Shown in pieces: positions 8,173-18,200 of a stretch of 20,596 nt of DNA; the first letter of the stretch is position 1; each line of letters begins with the position of its first letter. Source of the stretch: Acanthamoeba lenticulata (Eukaryota > Discosea > Longamoebia > Acanthamoebidae); the NCBI GenBank assembly GCA_002179805.1, contig NAVB01003341.1, positions 1 to 20,596 of the forward strand, in the 5' to 3' direction. A program made the translations under genes and the position numbers. A model generated the notes under the pieces. It ran no database searches, had not been told where the DNA came from, and saw nothing but the letters and a program-made list of their open reading frames with translations.

Positions 8173-10970
8173 ATGTCCTCCAAGCCCCAGCTCAAAAGTA
8201 CCTCTTCGAGGTCGATGAGGGAGTTTTACCTTGTGGACAGCAAAGACCCTAAGAAACCCCTGCCAGGCACCAAGACCGCCCCCTCAGTTGCAGGATTAAA
8301 CCGCACAGTAGGGGGGAGTACGATTGTTTCATCTACGTCAAGCACGGGAAGTTCTGCCGCCTCAAGTGCCGCTTCACCTGCCCCTGCGTCCTCCACTGCT
8401 GTTTCTTCTTCTTCTTCTCCATCATCAAATGCTCCTACTGCAGCATCAACAACATCTCTGACCGAGTCGTCGAGCGCGGCCCCGCGGCTAGGTGTGGAGA
8501 GCCTGGTAGGGAGCACCAACACGGCCAGCGCCAAGTCCTACTTCGAGAGTTTGGAGATGGCCATCAATAGCGGTGGCGTTGGCAGCAAGGCAGGAGTGCC
8601 AACGCGCGTGAGCGACGGTCGCAGGATGATGATGTCGCCCAACCGTCGCAGCCTCTCCAGTCGCAGCCTACGCACATGGGCTCTGGGCGACGACGCTTTA
8701 GGGTCCTCATCCGCCGTTCCAGCCGTATCACCAGTGGAAGCCCTGGCCTCCATCTCGTCCGCTGCCGCGGCCATTGGGCGTGCGCGCGACACGGACTCTG
8801 TGTCATCACCCTCATCAGCATCATCATCTTCATCAGCAACAAAGCCAGCGGCCTCGGGCTCTGGCGCCTTCGGACTCCTGGCCCGGTCCCTCAAGGAGTC
8901 GTCCACCGCTGTACCCACAACTGCGGCATCTTCAGCAGCTAGCAATCGGCTCAGGATGATGTCGGCCTCGTCGACGCCAGTTGCTACATCGTCGGACAAG
9001 AAGACGCGTAGCACATCGAGCCGCACGCTCAAGCAGTACATGATGGAGAAGGCGCCGGAGAAGAAGAGGGCCGAAGAGGCGCCCGAGTCCTTAGAAGCGA
9101 CGAAGACTTCACGTGCGAAGACCTTCAAGGCCTTCCTTGGAGGCGGCAAGAAGGAGGAGAAGAAGGAAAAGGAGAAGAAAGAGAAGAAGGAGAAGAAGAA
9201 AGACAAGAAGGAAAAGAAGGAGGAGCGGAAGGAGGAGAAGCGACGTGAGGCCGAAGAGAAGAAAGAAAGGGAGAAGGAGAAGGAGAGGGAAAAGGAACGG
9301 GAGAAGGAGGAGAAAGAGAGGGAGAAGGAAGAGCAGCAGCCGCGCTTGAAGCGGACGTCGAGCTGGGGGCGCAAGGAGGCTGAGAAAGTCAAGGCCGTGT
9401 CTAAGCCGAGCAACCCTAAGGACTCGAGCATCAGCGCTAGTGGCCTGCGAACGCCCAAAGACCCTCCCAGCAGCAAGCGAGCCAGCGACAACACGACCGA
9501 GATCAGCCCGAGCCCGAGTAGTACCAGCAGCACGGGTAGCAACAGCAACAGCACGAACACGAGCACCAGCAAGCGAAGCCTCGCCGTGCCGACACCCAGT
9601 AGTGGCAGTAGCAGTGCTGGCAACCGGCGCCTCAGCTGGGAGGCTCAGCCGTCCGACCTGGTGTTGCCGCCTCCTTCAACAGACAGCAAGAAGAGCAGCA
9701 GAGATAGCCCCAAGGACCCGGGGAGCAATAGCAGCGCAAGTAGCAAGGGTTCGCCTTTAGGTCTCGCCAAGTTTGCTTCGAGCGTCAAAGATGATGCAGA
9801 ACATGACGTCGAGGAGCCGACTGGGAAGCCAAGGTAAAACGCGTACTTGCGCCTTGTGTTGTGTGGGGAAGATGATCAACTCAACAATCTTTATGCAGCA
9901 AACCGGTCAATACCAAGTCGCACTCTACGCGCTCGCTGGGACGGTCCGAGTTTGCCGTCTCGCGGGCCACAGCACACGGCAACAGCGCAGAGGCCACCCA
10001 CAACTCCCCACGCGCGGCGCGGAATCCGGCCGTGCCGCTGGCCGTGCTCACGGCTGCGGCCGCGCTCAGCGCTCAACAGGCCGACAAATACGGGGCGGCC
10101 AGCGGCAGCATGAGCGCACGATCGTCGAGACGGGAGAGCAGCTCGCCCGACGCGCCGTCGTCTCCGCTGTCGTCCTCGCCCTCGTCGTCATCGGGGTCGT
10201 CGCAGCTCTTGGCGGGTGGCGTGTCGCCTCGCAGCTTGCGCGGCGCGACCGTGTCGGAGCTGCCCAGCCGATCGCCGCGCGTGGGCGCACCGCGGTCGTC
10301 GCGTGGCGAGACCATCATCGAGGCTGCAGCCTCGCCCCGCAACCGGCGCTCGCCGCGGGACAGAGCCGAGACCAGTCCTTACCCGCGGCGGTCGCCGCGC
10401 GAGACCAGCCCGCGCCAGGGTAGCAGTCGACGCTCGCCGCGTGAGAGGGACAGGGCCGAGACAAGCCCACACAGCAAGAGCAGCCCGCGTCCTAGTAGCA
10501 GCCGACGCTCGCCACGCGACAGGGACAGAGCCGAGACAAGCCCGCACAACTCGCCGCGCGTCGCGTCGTCCAGCGCGATTACGCGCTCGTCGGCGCCGTC
10601 CTTGCCGGGGATGGGCCGAGCCGAGGCGCCGTCCCCACGCGGCGGCAAGACGAGCGGGCGAGTCTCCAAGTCGCGCACGACGAACGGAGACGGCCCGACG
10701 AGCGGCAGCAGCAAGCGAAAGCAGAGCAAGTCCAAGCCCAGGGAAGAGAGCCTGGCGCGGCGAAAGAAGCGAGAGCGCGAGGTCATGGGCACCGAGGCCC
10801 ATACGCTCACCAAGCGGATCAACCAGAGCATGGGCTCGCTGATCAACAACATGCACGAGCTCGACTACAACGAGGTCATGAAGCTGCGGACCAACGTACG
10901 CGAGTGGACGGGCGAGGTCGAGCGCGTCCTCGAGAGGCTACGAAAGGAGTTCGACGTAACGCCCCAATGA
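8173..10970 (+). CDS. Large low-complexity protein with charged helix and SR-like repeats
   Basis: No family recognised. Two exons, 8173-9833 and 9899-10970, join through a 65-nt intron (GTAAAA...ATGCAG) to 910 residues. The order is: Ser/Ala-rich N-terminal third; residues 326-387 almost purely Lys/Glu/Arg, probably a stable single alpha-helix; Ser/Asn/Thr-rich linker; residues 702-775 with repeated RRSPRxRDRAETSP-like units resembling SR-type phosphorylation targets; and a C-terminal basic-to-helical region (about 825-905) containing KRINQSMGSLINNMHELDY and a predicted coiled coil. The short motif SSR[ST][ML][RK]x[FWY]x[LM] occurs at 11-20, 162-171 and 282-291, with weaker copies at 316-322 and 563-574. 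The protein could be a scaffold or cytoskeletal/nuclear linker, but the sequence does not prove this. The C-terminal helix is the part most likely to be conserved. Confidence 0.75.
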
Positions 10971-11379
10971 CGAGATGATCATCTCAACACGTCTGCGATC
11001 GAGAGAAGGAAACGGTAGACGCCAAGTGACGGTAGACACACGCGTGTAAGATAGCTAAAGTAAGCGAGTGATGTACTGTACAACTAAAACACGATTACAA
11101 GTGTGCGCTAAACGAGAGAGAGATGAAGAACTCCACAGAGAGGTGACCACACTATGTCCGAGGTGAGTCAGTTGTCAGAGAGAGAGAGAGAGAGTGAGTG
11201 AGAGAGAGAGAGCGAGGAAGCTGGCGGGTTGTTGAACGGTTGCGTGCGTCTCCATCTCATGAAGGCGCAGCAGCGTCGAATGTACATGACCTGCGGCTAT
11301 CCTCTTGGACCCGCAAGCAGACGACAGAGGATTTAGAAAAGTTGCGAAGGAAGAGAAAGGCGGTGCATCCTCTGAGAGA
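10971..11379. other. Convergent 3' region between two genes
   Basis: About 409 nt separate the stop of the plus-strand 910-residue protein from the preferred stop of the minus-strand coiled-coil gene. No gene is supported. It contains a GA/GTGA microsatellite. A minus-strand frame through this region encodes only Leu/Ser repeats from that microsatellite and is probably 3' UTR. Confidence 0.5.
11177..11212. repeat. GA microsatellite with GTGA interruption
   Basis: AG repeats run about 36 nt, broken in the middle by GTGAGTGA. The tract is purine-only on one strand except for the T interruptions. It lies in the shared 3' intergenic space and is likely length-polymorphic. Confidence 0.85.
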
Positions 11380-12705
11380 TCAAAACGCCCGGTAGGGTGA
11401 CGGAGGCTCGGCGAATGAGTCTGTATATAAGCGTGTAAGGGCCCTCGCCTCCGCTTCTGCAGGTAGGTGGGACGAAAGCGCGTACCGTCGAGCATGGTTG
11501 GGAAGGGGCTGTAGACATTGACGTTCTCAAACTTCTTCAACAGCGCCGCCTTAAGGTCACCCTCCTGTGCGACAACTGGCTGTTGCACGGGCTTCGGTCG
11601 CAGCCTGCATCATCAAGCGATTAGCAAGACAACCTTAGCACGAGATGAGAAGGTATGGGAAGGGTACGTGGCTGGCTTGAGCGTCTTCCTCACCTGCAAG
11701 ACGTCGCTGAGCGTCAAAGTCACAGGCAGGTTTGCCGATTGAGGCTAGAAGCACCAACATCAAGACACAAAGACTCAGAGCTGACTTCTCTCTCGTTGCG
11801 TAGAAAGAAAGGTACTTGTACCCGAGCAGGGGGCTTGTCTTCGTCGGTCATGGGCGCCCTTCGCTTGAGGTTCTTCCTCGCTTCGCCAATGATGACTACG
11901 TCTGGCGCCTGGCCTGCCTGGAAGAGGTGCGTACATGTCAGCTCGTGGCATGAATGGGAGTGGTGACGACTCGCTGTACCTCGGTAATGACCACAACAGG
12001 CGGAGGTGGCGCAGGAGGCGGGGGAGCGCAAGAAAGGGGAACCACGCAGGTCGCGGTGACGGCTGCGCTGGTCTTAAGCTTCTTAGAACACTCTTCCGGG
12101 AGAGGCCTCTCCTGTGTCTTCTCTTGCTTCGGTAAAGTGCTGCTGCCTCCTTTTCTCATCTTCTTCGCTTTTCGGAACGGATTGATTGAGTGGGTGCGCT
12201 CAGGCACTAGGTTCTCCTTTTCGTCTTCTCGAGACTTCTTGGCTTGTTGTCCAGAATGCGTTTGCTCCAGCCTCTTGCCCAAGAGCTCAATTTCTTGCTT
12301 GAACCGCGCCAACTCGTCGGCCGTGTAGCTCTTGTACTTCATTAGCTCGGCTTGGAGATCGAATACCTTCTTTCGAAGCGTTCGATTTTCCGCCCACACT
12401 CGCTGCACAGCTTCCGTTACGGCTGCATCTGTGGCCACTTGGGAAGATGAAGTAGCCGCGAGGGTGATGTGTGGAAGCTCGGCCACAGCACGTGATACGG
12501 GGACCAGGCTTTGTTGCGCCGCAAGGGGCTCTTTACGCCCACGCCAATGGCGTGTGTGAAGTCTCCTCCGTCGCCTATCGACAAGCTCCTGAAGTGGGCC
12601 ACAACGATTATCGTTACCAATCATTTCGTGTTCGCTTTGCGGTGAGCGTACCTGAGAAGAAGAATTGGGAGCAGGAGCGAAGATTTCAAGGAGTTTGGAC
12701 AACAT
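11380..12705 (-). CDS. Coiled-coil, polyproline protein, possibly MTFR/CHUP1-like in layout
   Basis: No firm family. Six exons (12705-12652, 12588-11980, 11917-11822, 11744-11668, 11604-11486, 11456-11380) join in phase to 343 residues. The first ATG is at 12705. Residues about 70-130 form a coiled coil (AVQRVWAENRTLRKKVFDLQ, then a heptad run to LGKRLEQ). A basic part follows (FRKAKKMRKGG), then polyproline (APPPPAPPPP). The C-terminal half has LTLSDVLQVRKTLKPATLRP and DLKAALLKKFENVNVYSPFP. A coiled coil, then proline run, then DVL..KTLK.LRP and L...LKKKF motifs recall mitochondrial fission regulator (MTFR) proteins. This similarity is by eye and weak. The 3' end is uncertain. The preferred last intron is only 29 nt (11485-11457) and yields a tail ending PPSPYRAF. 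A 114-nt alternative (acceptor 11372) would end at 11175 in a Leu/Ser microsatellite tail. Confidence 0.6.
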
Positions 12706-13091
12706 GGACGACAAGCACTAGAGGCGAGGGGGCGGGTCAGCAGACAATCGCGTCCGGACCACCTGCGCGTTGTGTGGAACGTGTTTTGGCGCCAAACGGT
12801 CGCTCAACGGGCGTCTTTTTAACATTTCGCAAAGTTTGCAAGCTCGCCTGGCAGCTTCGCTATGCATGGAATTAGTCGTTATTTCACCGGAAGCGTCCGC
12901 TCGAGGGAATACCCGACCGTCGCGATCCCGCCGTATCGTCCCGGAAAGAGCCAAGGAAGCGTGAGCTCAGGGTGTACACCTGGCGCAGGAAGTTGACGGC
13001 CGGACAGACCAAGCGAGCAGAACAAGACAAAGGGAAAGGAAGCGAACAAATCCCAAGCACATCATCCTTACGTTAACAAGCAACTACAGAG
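12706..13091. promoter_or_regulatory. Bidirectional promoter region
   Basis: These 386 nt separate the divergent starts of the coiled-coil gene (12705, minus) and the aminotransferase (13092, plus). No gene is supported inside. It holds an E2F-type palindrome at 12785-12796 and AACGG motifs just beyond it (ACGGTCGCTCAACGG), which resemble Myb sites. No TATA box is seen. Confidence 0.5.
12785..12796. promoter_or_regulatory. Perfect E2F/DP-type palindrome TTTGGCGCCAAA
   Basis: TTTGGCGCCAAA is a 12-nt palindrome that fits the E2F/DP consensus TTTSSCGC on both strands. It lies 80 nt upstream of the minus-strand coiled-coil gene and about 300 nt upstream of the aminotransferase. E2F sites mark cell-cycle promoters across eukaryotes. 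Its use here is inferred. Confidence 0.5.
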
Positions 13092-14747
13092 ATGCAAGCC
13101 CCGGTCAAACCTGAATGGAAGCCCATCCGTGCATCGACTTCATCCTTGCGGATGACGAACCCCATTCGCGCCCTTCTTGAAACAATCAAAATGCCAGACA
13201 ACCCTTCCAAAGACGTCATTGATCTATCAATCGGTAACCTCACGCCAAGAGATCATTTTAAATCGCACAAAATTTAATTACAAAAATTAAATTTGCTAAC
13301 CTTGTTCTCATCGCAGGCGACCCCACGGTCTACGAGAACCTTTCCGTTCATCCCTTTGTCAAAGAGGAGTTGAAGAAGATCGTAGATTCGCCCTCGCGCA
13401 GCTTCCACGGCTATGTGCACTCAGCTGGCAGCTCCGGTACGCACGATACAAATTTCTAGTGATTGCAAAGTTTTTCTTGTTGCACTGACCGGCCTATCTT
13501 TTGTCATTCTCCTGAACCTGTGCAGAGGCCAAGAAGGCGGTGGCGCAGAAGTTCACAAGCCAGGAGTCGCCCCTGCGCGAGAGCGACATCATCCTGGCCA
13601 GCGGCTGCTCGGGCGCATTGGAGATCGCCATGAAGGCCTTCTGCAACCCGGGCGATAACATCCTGCTGCCGCGACCAGGCTTCTCCCTCTACCAAACCAT
13701 ATGCGAGCACCTGGACGTCAAGTGGCGACACTACAACCTGCTGGTACGTGTGGCGCACAATCATCAGGGGCTCCTCTCGCGTGCCATTACTCACAGCCGA
13801 CTTTTAATGCGCGTGCGTGCACCAGCCGGAGAGGGAGTGGGAGGTGGACGTGGAACAGCTCAGCTCGCTCGTAGACGAGCGAACAAAAGTCATCCTCGTG
13901 AACAACCCCTCCAACCCGTGCGGTTCTGTCTTCTCGCTCGAACACATGAACGCCATTTTGGAGGTGGCTGAGCGCCACCAGCTGCCCATCATCTCCGACG
14001 AGGTCTACTACGACATGGTCTTCCCCAGCTCTGGCAAGAAATTCCACTCCTTCGGCCGCGTGAGTCAGAACGTGCCCGTGCTGGTGGTGGGCGGCATCGC
14101 CAAGCGATATCTGGTGCCTGGCTGGCGGTACGCTCGTCCTCTTGTATGGTTGCAACAAGATGACGCTCCCGCTGAACCTCTTTCTCTGTCTGCGCAGAGT
14201 TGGGTGGATTCAAGTGCACGATCGTAACGACCTGCTGGCTGAGGTCAGGCAGGGCCTCAACAGGTTGACGACGCTTATTCTGGGGCCGAACACGCTAGTG
14301 CAGGGTGTCCTGCCGCAGATGCTGCTCAACACGCCGGAGGAGTTTTACCACCACACGCTGTCCCAACTCGAGGCCAACGCCAACCTGCTGGTCGAACGGC
14401 TGGCCCACGTGCCGGGCCTCAAGGTCATCAAGCCCAGCGGCGCCATGTACGTCATGGTGCAGATCGAGGTCGGAAAGTTCAAAGACATCAAGAATGACGT
14501 CGAATTCACGCAAAAGCTTCTCGCCGAGGAGTGCGTGCTCGTTCTTCCGGGCACCATCTTCCAGATCCCCAACTTTGTTCGACTCGTACGTAACTGTACT
14601 CTTTCATGTAGTGGCTCTTCTTGCGCTTGAGTGCGTGGTGCTCACAAACGCTGCGCTATTAAGGTAATCTGCCCCACGCTGGACAAGTTGCGGGAAGTGT
14701 GCGATCGACTTGCGAATTTCAGCCGCAACCACACCAAGGAGATGTAG
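13092..14747 (+). CDS. TAT: Tyrosine aminotransferase-like PLP enzyme
   Basis: Fold-type I PLP aminotransferase, probably moving the amino group of tyrosine or related aromatic amino acids to 2-oxoglutarate. Six exons (13092-13233, 13317-13436, 13526-13743, 13826-14127, 14198-14585, 14664-14747) join in phase to 417 residues. Motifs in order are the N-terminal NPIRALLETIK and IDLSIGDPT; LASGCSGALEIAMKAFCNPG with PRPGFSLY (PLP phosphate region); NNPSNPCGSVFS with the PLP-contacting Asn190; SDEVYYDMVF with Asp218 and Tyr221; GGIAKRYLVPGWRVGWI with Schiff-base Lys253; and Arg389 in PNFVRL, the expected carboxylate-binding arginine. The PGWR.GW signature favours tyrosine/nicotianamine aminotransferases over aspartate aminotransferases. 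There is no mitochondrial targeting pattern at the N-terminus, so it is likely cytosolic. All catalytic residues are present. Substrate choice within the Igamma subgroup cannot be fixed by eye. Confidence 0.92.
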
Positions 14748-14873
14748 CAATGCAATGTCCCCTAGCTATGCTTGACCAACAACTTTTTCATTGCACCCTT
14801 ACTTTCCCTTTTCTGCAACACAGAACAACGCGCGTCGCACGTGGACCGATATTAAGAGCTGTTTTAGAGCACC

Positions 14874-14902
14874 GTTGCTATGCTAGCCGATGCCTTAGCA
14901 AC
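14874..14902. repeat. 7-bp stem-loop GTTGCTA/TAGCAAC
   Basis: GTTGCTA (14874-14880) and TAGCAAC (14896-14902) are perfect inverted arms around a 15-nt loop. It lies about 130 nt after the aminotransferase stop. It might be a 3' UTR or RNA-processing structure, but a stem this short can occur by chance. Confidence 0.35.
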
Positions 14903-15046
14903 CGCACAATAATTCTAGTGATGTTTTCCTTTACTGGTGCCGCATTCCTGGCATTGGTGTCCTTATTCATGTCGTGGTAGCGTGACGCCGGGTTGACAAG
15001 GTGAACGTTCTGGCCAACGCAGACCGGCTACTGACGGCACAGACGA

Positions 15047-15054
15047 TATAAAAA
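15047..15054 (+). promoter_or_regulatory. TATA-like element TATAAAAA
   Basis: TATAAAAA occurs in otherwise mixed-composition DNA 223 nt upstream of the kinase start codon. It is the best TATA match in the intergenic region. It would imply a 5' UTR of about 190-200 nt. Confidence 0.45.
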
Positions 15055-15080
15055 GCGAGAAGCAAGAAGGGAGGGCTATC

Positions 15081-15105
15081 GATTCGAAGTGGGTCCCTTC
15101 GAATC
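15081..15105. repeat. Inverted repeat with 9-bp arms downstream of TATA element
   Basis: GATTCGAAG and CTTCGAATC are perfect inverted arms separated by TGGGTCC. The centre is about 45 nt downstream of the TATA-like element, so it lies near or just past the expected transcription start. It could be an operator for a dimeric regulator or a 5' UTR hairpin. Confidence 0.55.
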
Positions 15106-15276
15106 TGAATATTGAGAAGAAAGGCTGAGACGAAACGCGTGGGACAATTCTAATTGCTGGCCACATCCGACGGTTAGGGGCCATTCGAAATTAATTACGA
15201 GGGGAAGAAGCAAACAGCATTGAAGAACATTCGATAGAAAACGAGGGAAAAGGCTAAGCTGGTGGGCGGCGAAGAG

Positions 15277-18200
15277 ATGCAAAGGCCTCCCCCTTTGCCA
15301 CCATCCAACGGATTGGAACGCTCCGCCACAATCCCAACACGGTCACCGAGTCAAAAGCTCGTGTCGGCAACCGATACAGCAGGCTTTATGAGCCCAGCCG
15401 GCGCCTTCAGTGCCGCCTTTGCGGTGACCAACGACTTTGACCTGGGCTCGATGGAGGGCTCCTACGCCTCCACCGGCTCCACCAACGCCACCCCCTGCTT
15501 GACGTTGGGCCCCTGGAGCGTACAGCTCATGCTCGACGCCAACAACAACCTCTTCATCAAGGCCTTTGACACCGTTACCGCAACTACATCGTGGAGGCAA
15601 ATTGCCAAGACGGTACTCCTCCCCTAAAGCCTCTTCCTTCCTCGCAACGCGCATGTAGAGAAACGTGATCGATCTCACGATGCTGCTGTCCAGAGCGAAA
15701 CAAAGAAGGAGGACCAAGTTGCTGAAGAAGCCGCGTCTGGGGCGATCGAGGATGAGGGCACCGAGCTGCTCGTTCCACCCGAGCAGTTGGAGCTCATCCT
15801 CGCCAAGGAGCGAGCCGAGGCCGCCGCGCAAGCCAAGTCGTCCTTCCTCGCCGGTGCGTACTGTGAATTCGTCTTTTCATAGTACTCTCTTGGGCTTACA
15901 AATCCTCTTTGTTGATTTACAGGCATGTCGCACGAGATTCGCACGCCGCTGAGCGGGATCATCACGTTGGCGACGCTGCTCGCTGACGACGACACGCTCA
16001 CACCCTACCAGCGCGATCTCGTCAACACCGTCCGGGCGTCGGGCACTCTGCTCCTCGGCATCGTGCGGCTCCTCCTCTTGATCTTTCTCTCGACCTGGCG
16101 AGCACTTGCCTCACCATCTTTGTCTTTACAACCGCAGGTGAACGACATCCTGGACTTTAGCAAGCTCGAGGCGGGCAAGGTGTCCCTCAAGGACTTTAAC
16201 TTTGACCTGCAGGCCTGCGTGGAGAGCGTGTGCGACGTGCTCGTGCTGCAAGCCCAGAAGAAGGGCATCGAGCTCATCAGCTACGTCGATCCCAGCATGC
16301 CCACCTACGTCCGCGGCGATCCCGGTACATCCTCCTTGATTGATTTCTCTTTTTCTACTTCTTGGCGCTTATGGGAATGAGTTCACTCAGGCCGACTCGC
16401 GCAAGTGATGCTCAACCTCGTCAACAACGCCATCAAGTTCACTTCTGTAGGCGAAGTCAAGCTCATCGTCGCCCCCGCCTATGGTGTGGCTTCCCTCCTC
16501 CTCCTTCTCCCACGACTCGCTCATTTCGGCGCTCGAGTCCTCTCTCGCCTCATGCGTCTCTTTGCCCGACCTTACAGATCGGCCGCTTCCACCGCGATCG
16601 CCACGCGGTGGCCCCCGGAAGGAGACCTGCCAGATCAGCATCGTGGACACGGGCGTGGGCATCTCGTCCGATGGCCTCCAGGCCCTGCGCTCGTTCCAGC
16701 CCTTTACCCAGGTCGACCAATCCAAGCGGTAGGCCGTCTCTCTCGGCTCATGGGGATTTTGTTTTATTTTAAAAATTTGTTTCCATTTATTTATTCTTGA
16801 TGCCAATTGGCCATGCAGATACGGCGGGACAGGGCTGGGCCTCGTCCTGTGCAATCGCATCGTCACCACCATGGGCGGCGTGATGGAGATCGAGAGCCAA
16901 CAGGGCGTTGGCAGCGTCTTCACCGCCTACGTTGACCTCGAGATTCTCGACGTACTTTCAGCCTTCCTCTTTCATCTCTCTTTCTCTTCCTCTGGGCTCA
17001 CACCAGAGGCTTGCTTCTTGTTGTTGCGCCCACAGGAGAGCGAGCGGCCCATCAGCCTGGACGACTCGATCACGGTCGCGGCCGTGGACAGCGCCGAGAT
17101 CGACGTCGTGCACAGATCTCTGCCTCCGGTTCTGACGAACCCTGTGCCGTCGGGCGAGGAGAGCGGCGAGGTCGAGGGCGTGCGTCGCGTCCATGAGGAG
17201 GAGCGGCTTCATAGGGAGTTGCTCCTCGCCCAGTGCCAGCGACACCGCAGCATTCACGGGCTCGCCGGCCTCTCGTCGGGCGAGCGCGCGGCCATCTTGG
17301 GCGTCAAGCGGCGCAAGGTCAGCGTCGGCCTCAAGCTGAGCGACTGGATCTGGCACTACACCGCGGCTGCCAGCGACGAGCCATCATCATCATCGTCGTC
17401 GCCGTCGTCGCTACTTTCTGTGCCGTCGCAGGCCGCTGGCCTCTTTGACTCAGAGAGCGGCGAGGAGAGCGAGCACCACAACTCGCTCCCCGTCACCACC
17501 AACACCGAAGCCGATGCCGACATCGACGCCGTCGCGACACCCTCTGAGGCCGAGCTCGCCATGCCGGGAAATATTTTCCCGATGCTGAGCTTCTGCTCGT
17601 CGTACGAGGAAATGCGCCGAAGCGGCAAGAAGTTCATCCTCTTGTGCCTCAAGAACGACTCCTTCCGTGCCATCGTGCTGAGCTACCTCCACGCACTCCT
17701 CGAGGACATGAACCGTGTCGACGACGACGGCGGCCTCTTCATGCCGACGACAACGACGACGGCAGTACACGCGATGCAGAATTCAAGCGAGCTGGGCGAG
17801 GCCGACATGCCCTCAGCCACGGCCGCGGCGGCGGCCTCGCGGGCCTGGTTGAACCAGTGGGCCATCATCGAGGTGGAGGACATATACGACGACAACTTCC
17901 TGCAGCTGCTGGCCCACATGGAAGATGGCCAGAAGCGCGCCGCCCTTCTGGAGGCTGATGCTGACGGCGAAGCCGGCGACGACGTCAACAACGGGGATGA
18001 AGTCAACAGTGGCGGCGGCAAGGCCAAGGAGAGCGAGCCCGACGAATACCAGCCGCGATTCGATGCTGTGGTGATGGACCTGGGCTTTTACGAGCACCTG
18101 GAGGGCGAGTACGGTACGGCCGAGCGCAAGAGCGCGCCGTCGCTGCAGTACCTGCGCGGCCTCATCTTCCAAGGCGGCTCGGGCGTGCGGGCCCGTCGCC

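Larger units (their letters stand above)
14748..15276. promoter_or_regulatory. Intergenic region upstream of hybrid histidine kinase
   Basis: There are 529 nt without a supported gene. It contains the aminotransferase 3' end, a small hairpin at 14874-14902, a TATA-like element at 15047-15054 and an inverted repeat at 15081-15105. The distal half is AT-rich and probably forms the kinase 5' UTR. Reading frames here are short and have no recognisable content. Confidence 0.45.

Noticed and set aside
8538..9623. Minus-strand open frame of 361 codons opposite the low-complexity gene
   Set aside because: Its Leu/Ser/Phe runs are the antisense of Ser and Lys/Glu codon repeats. It has no motifs, and the plus-strand frame continues over an intron with consistent phase.
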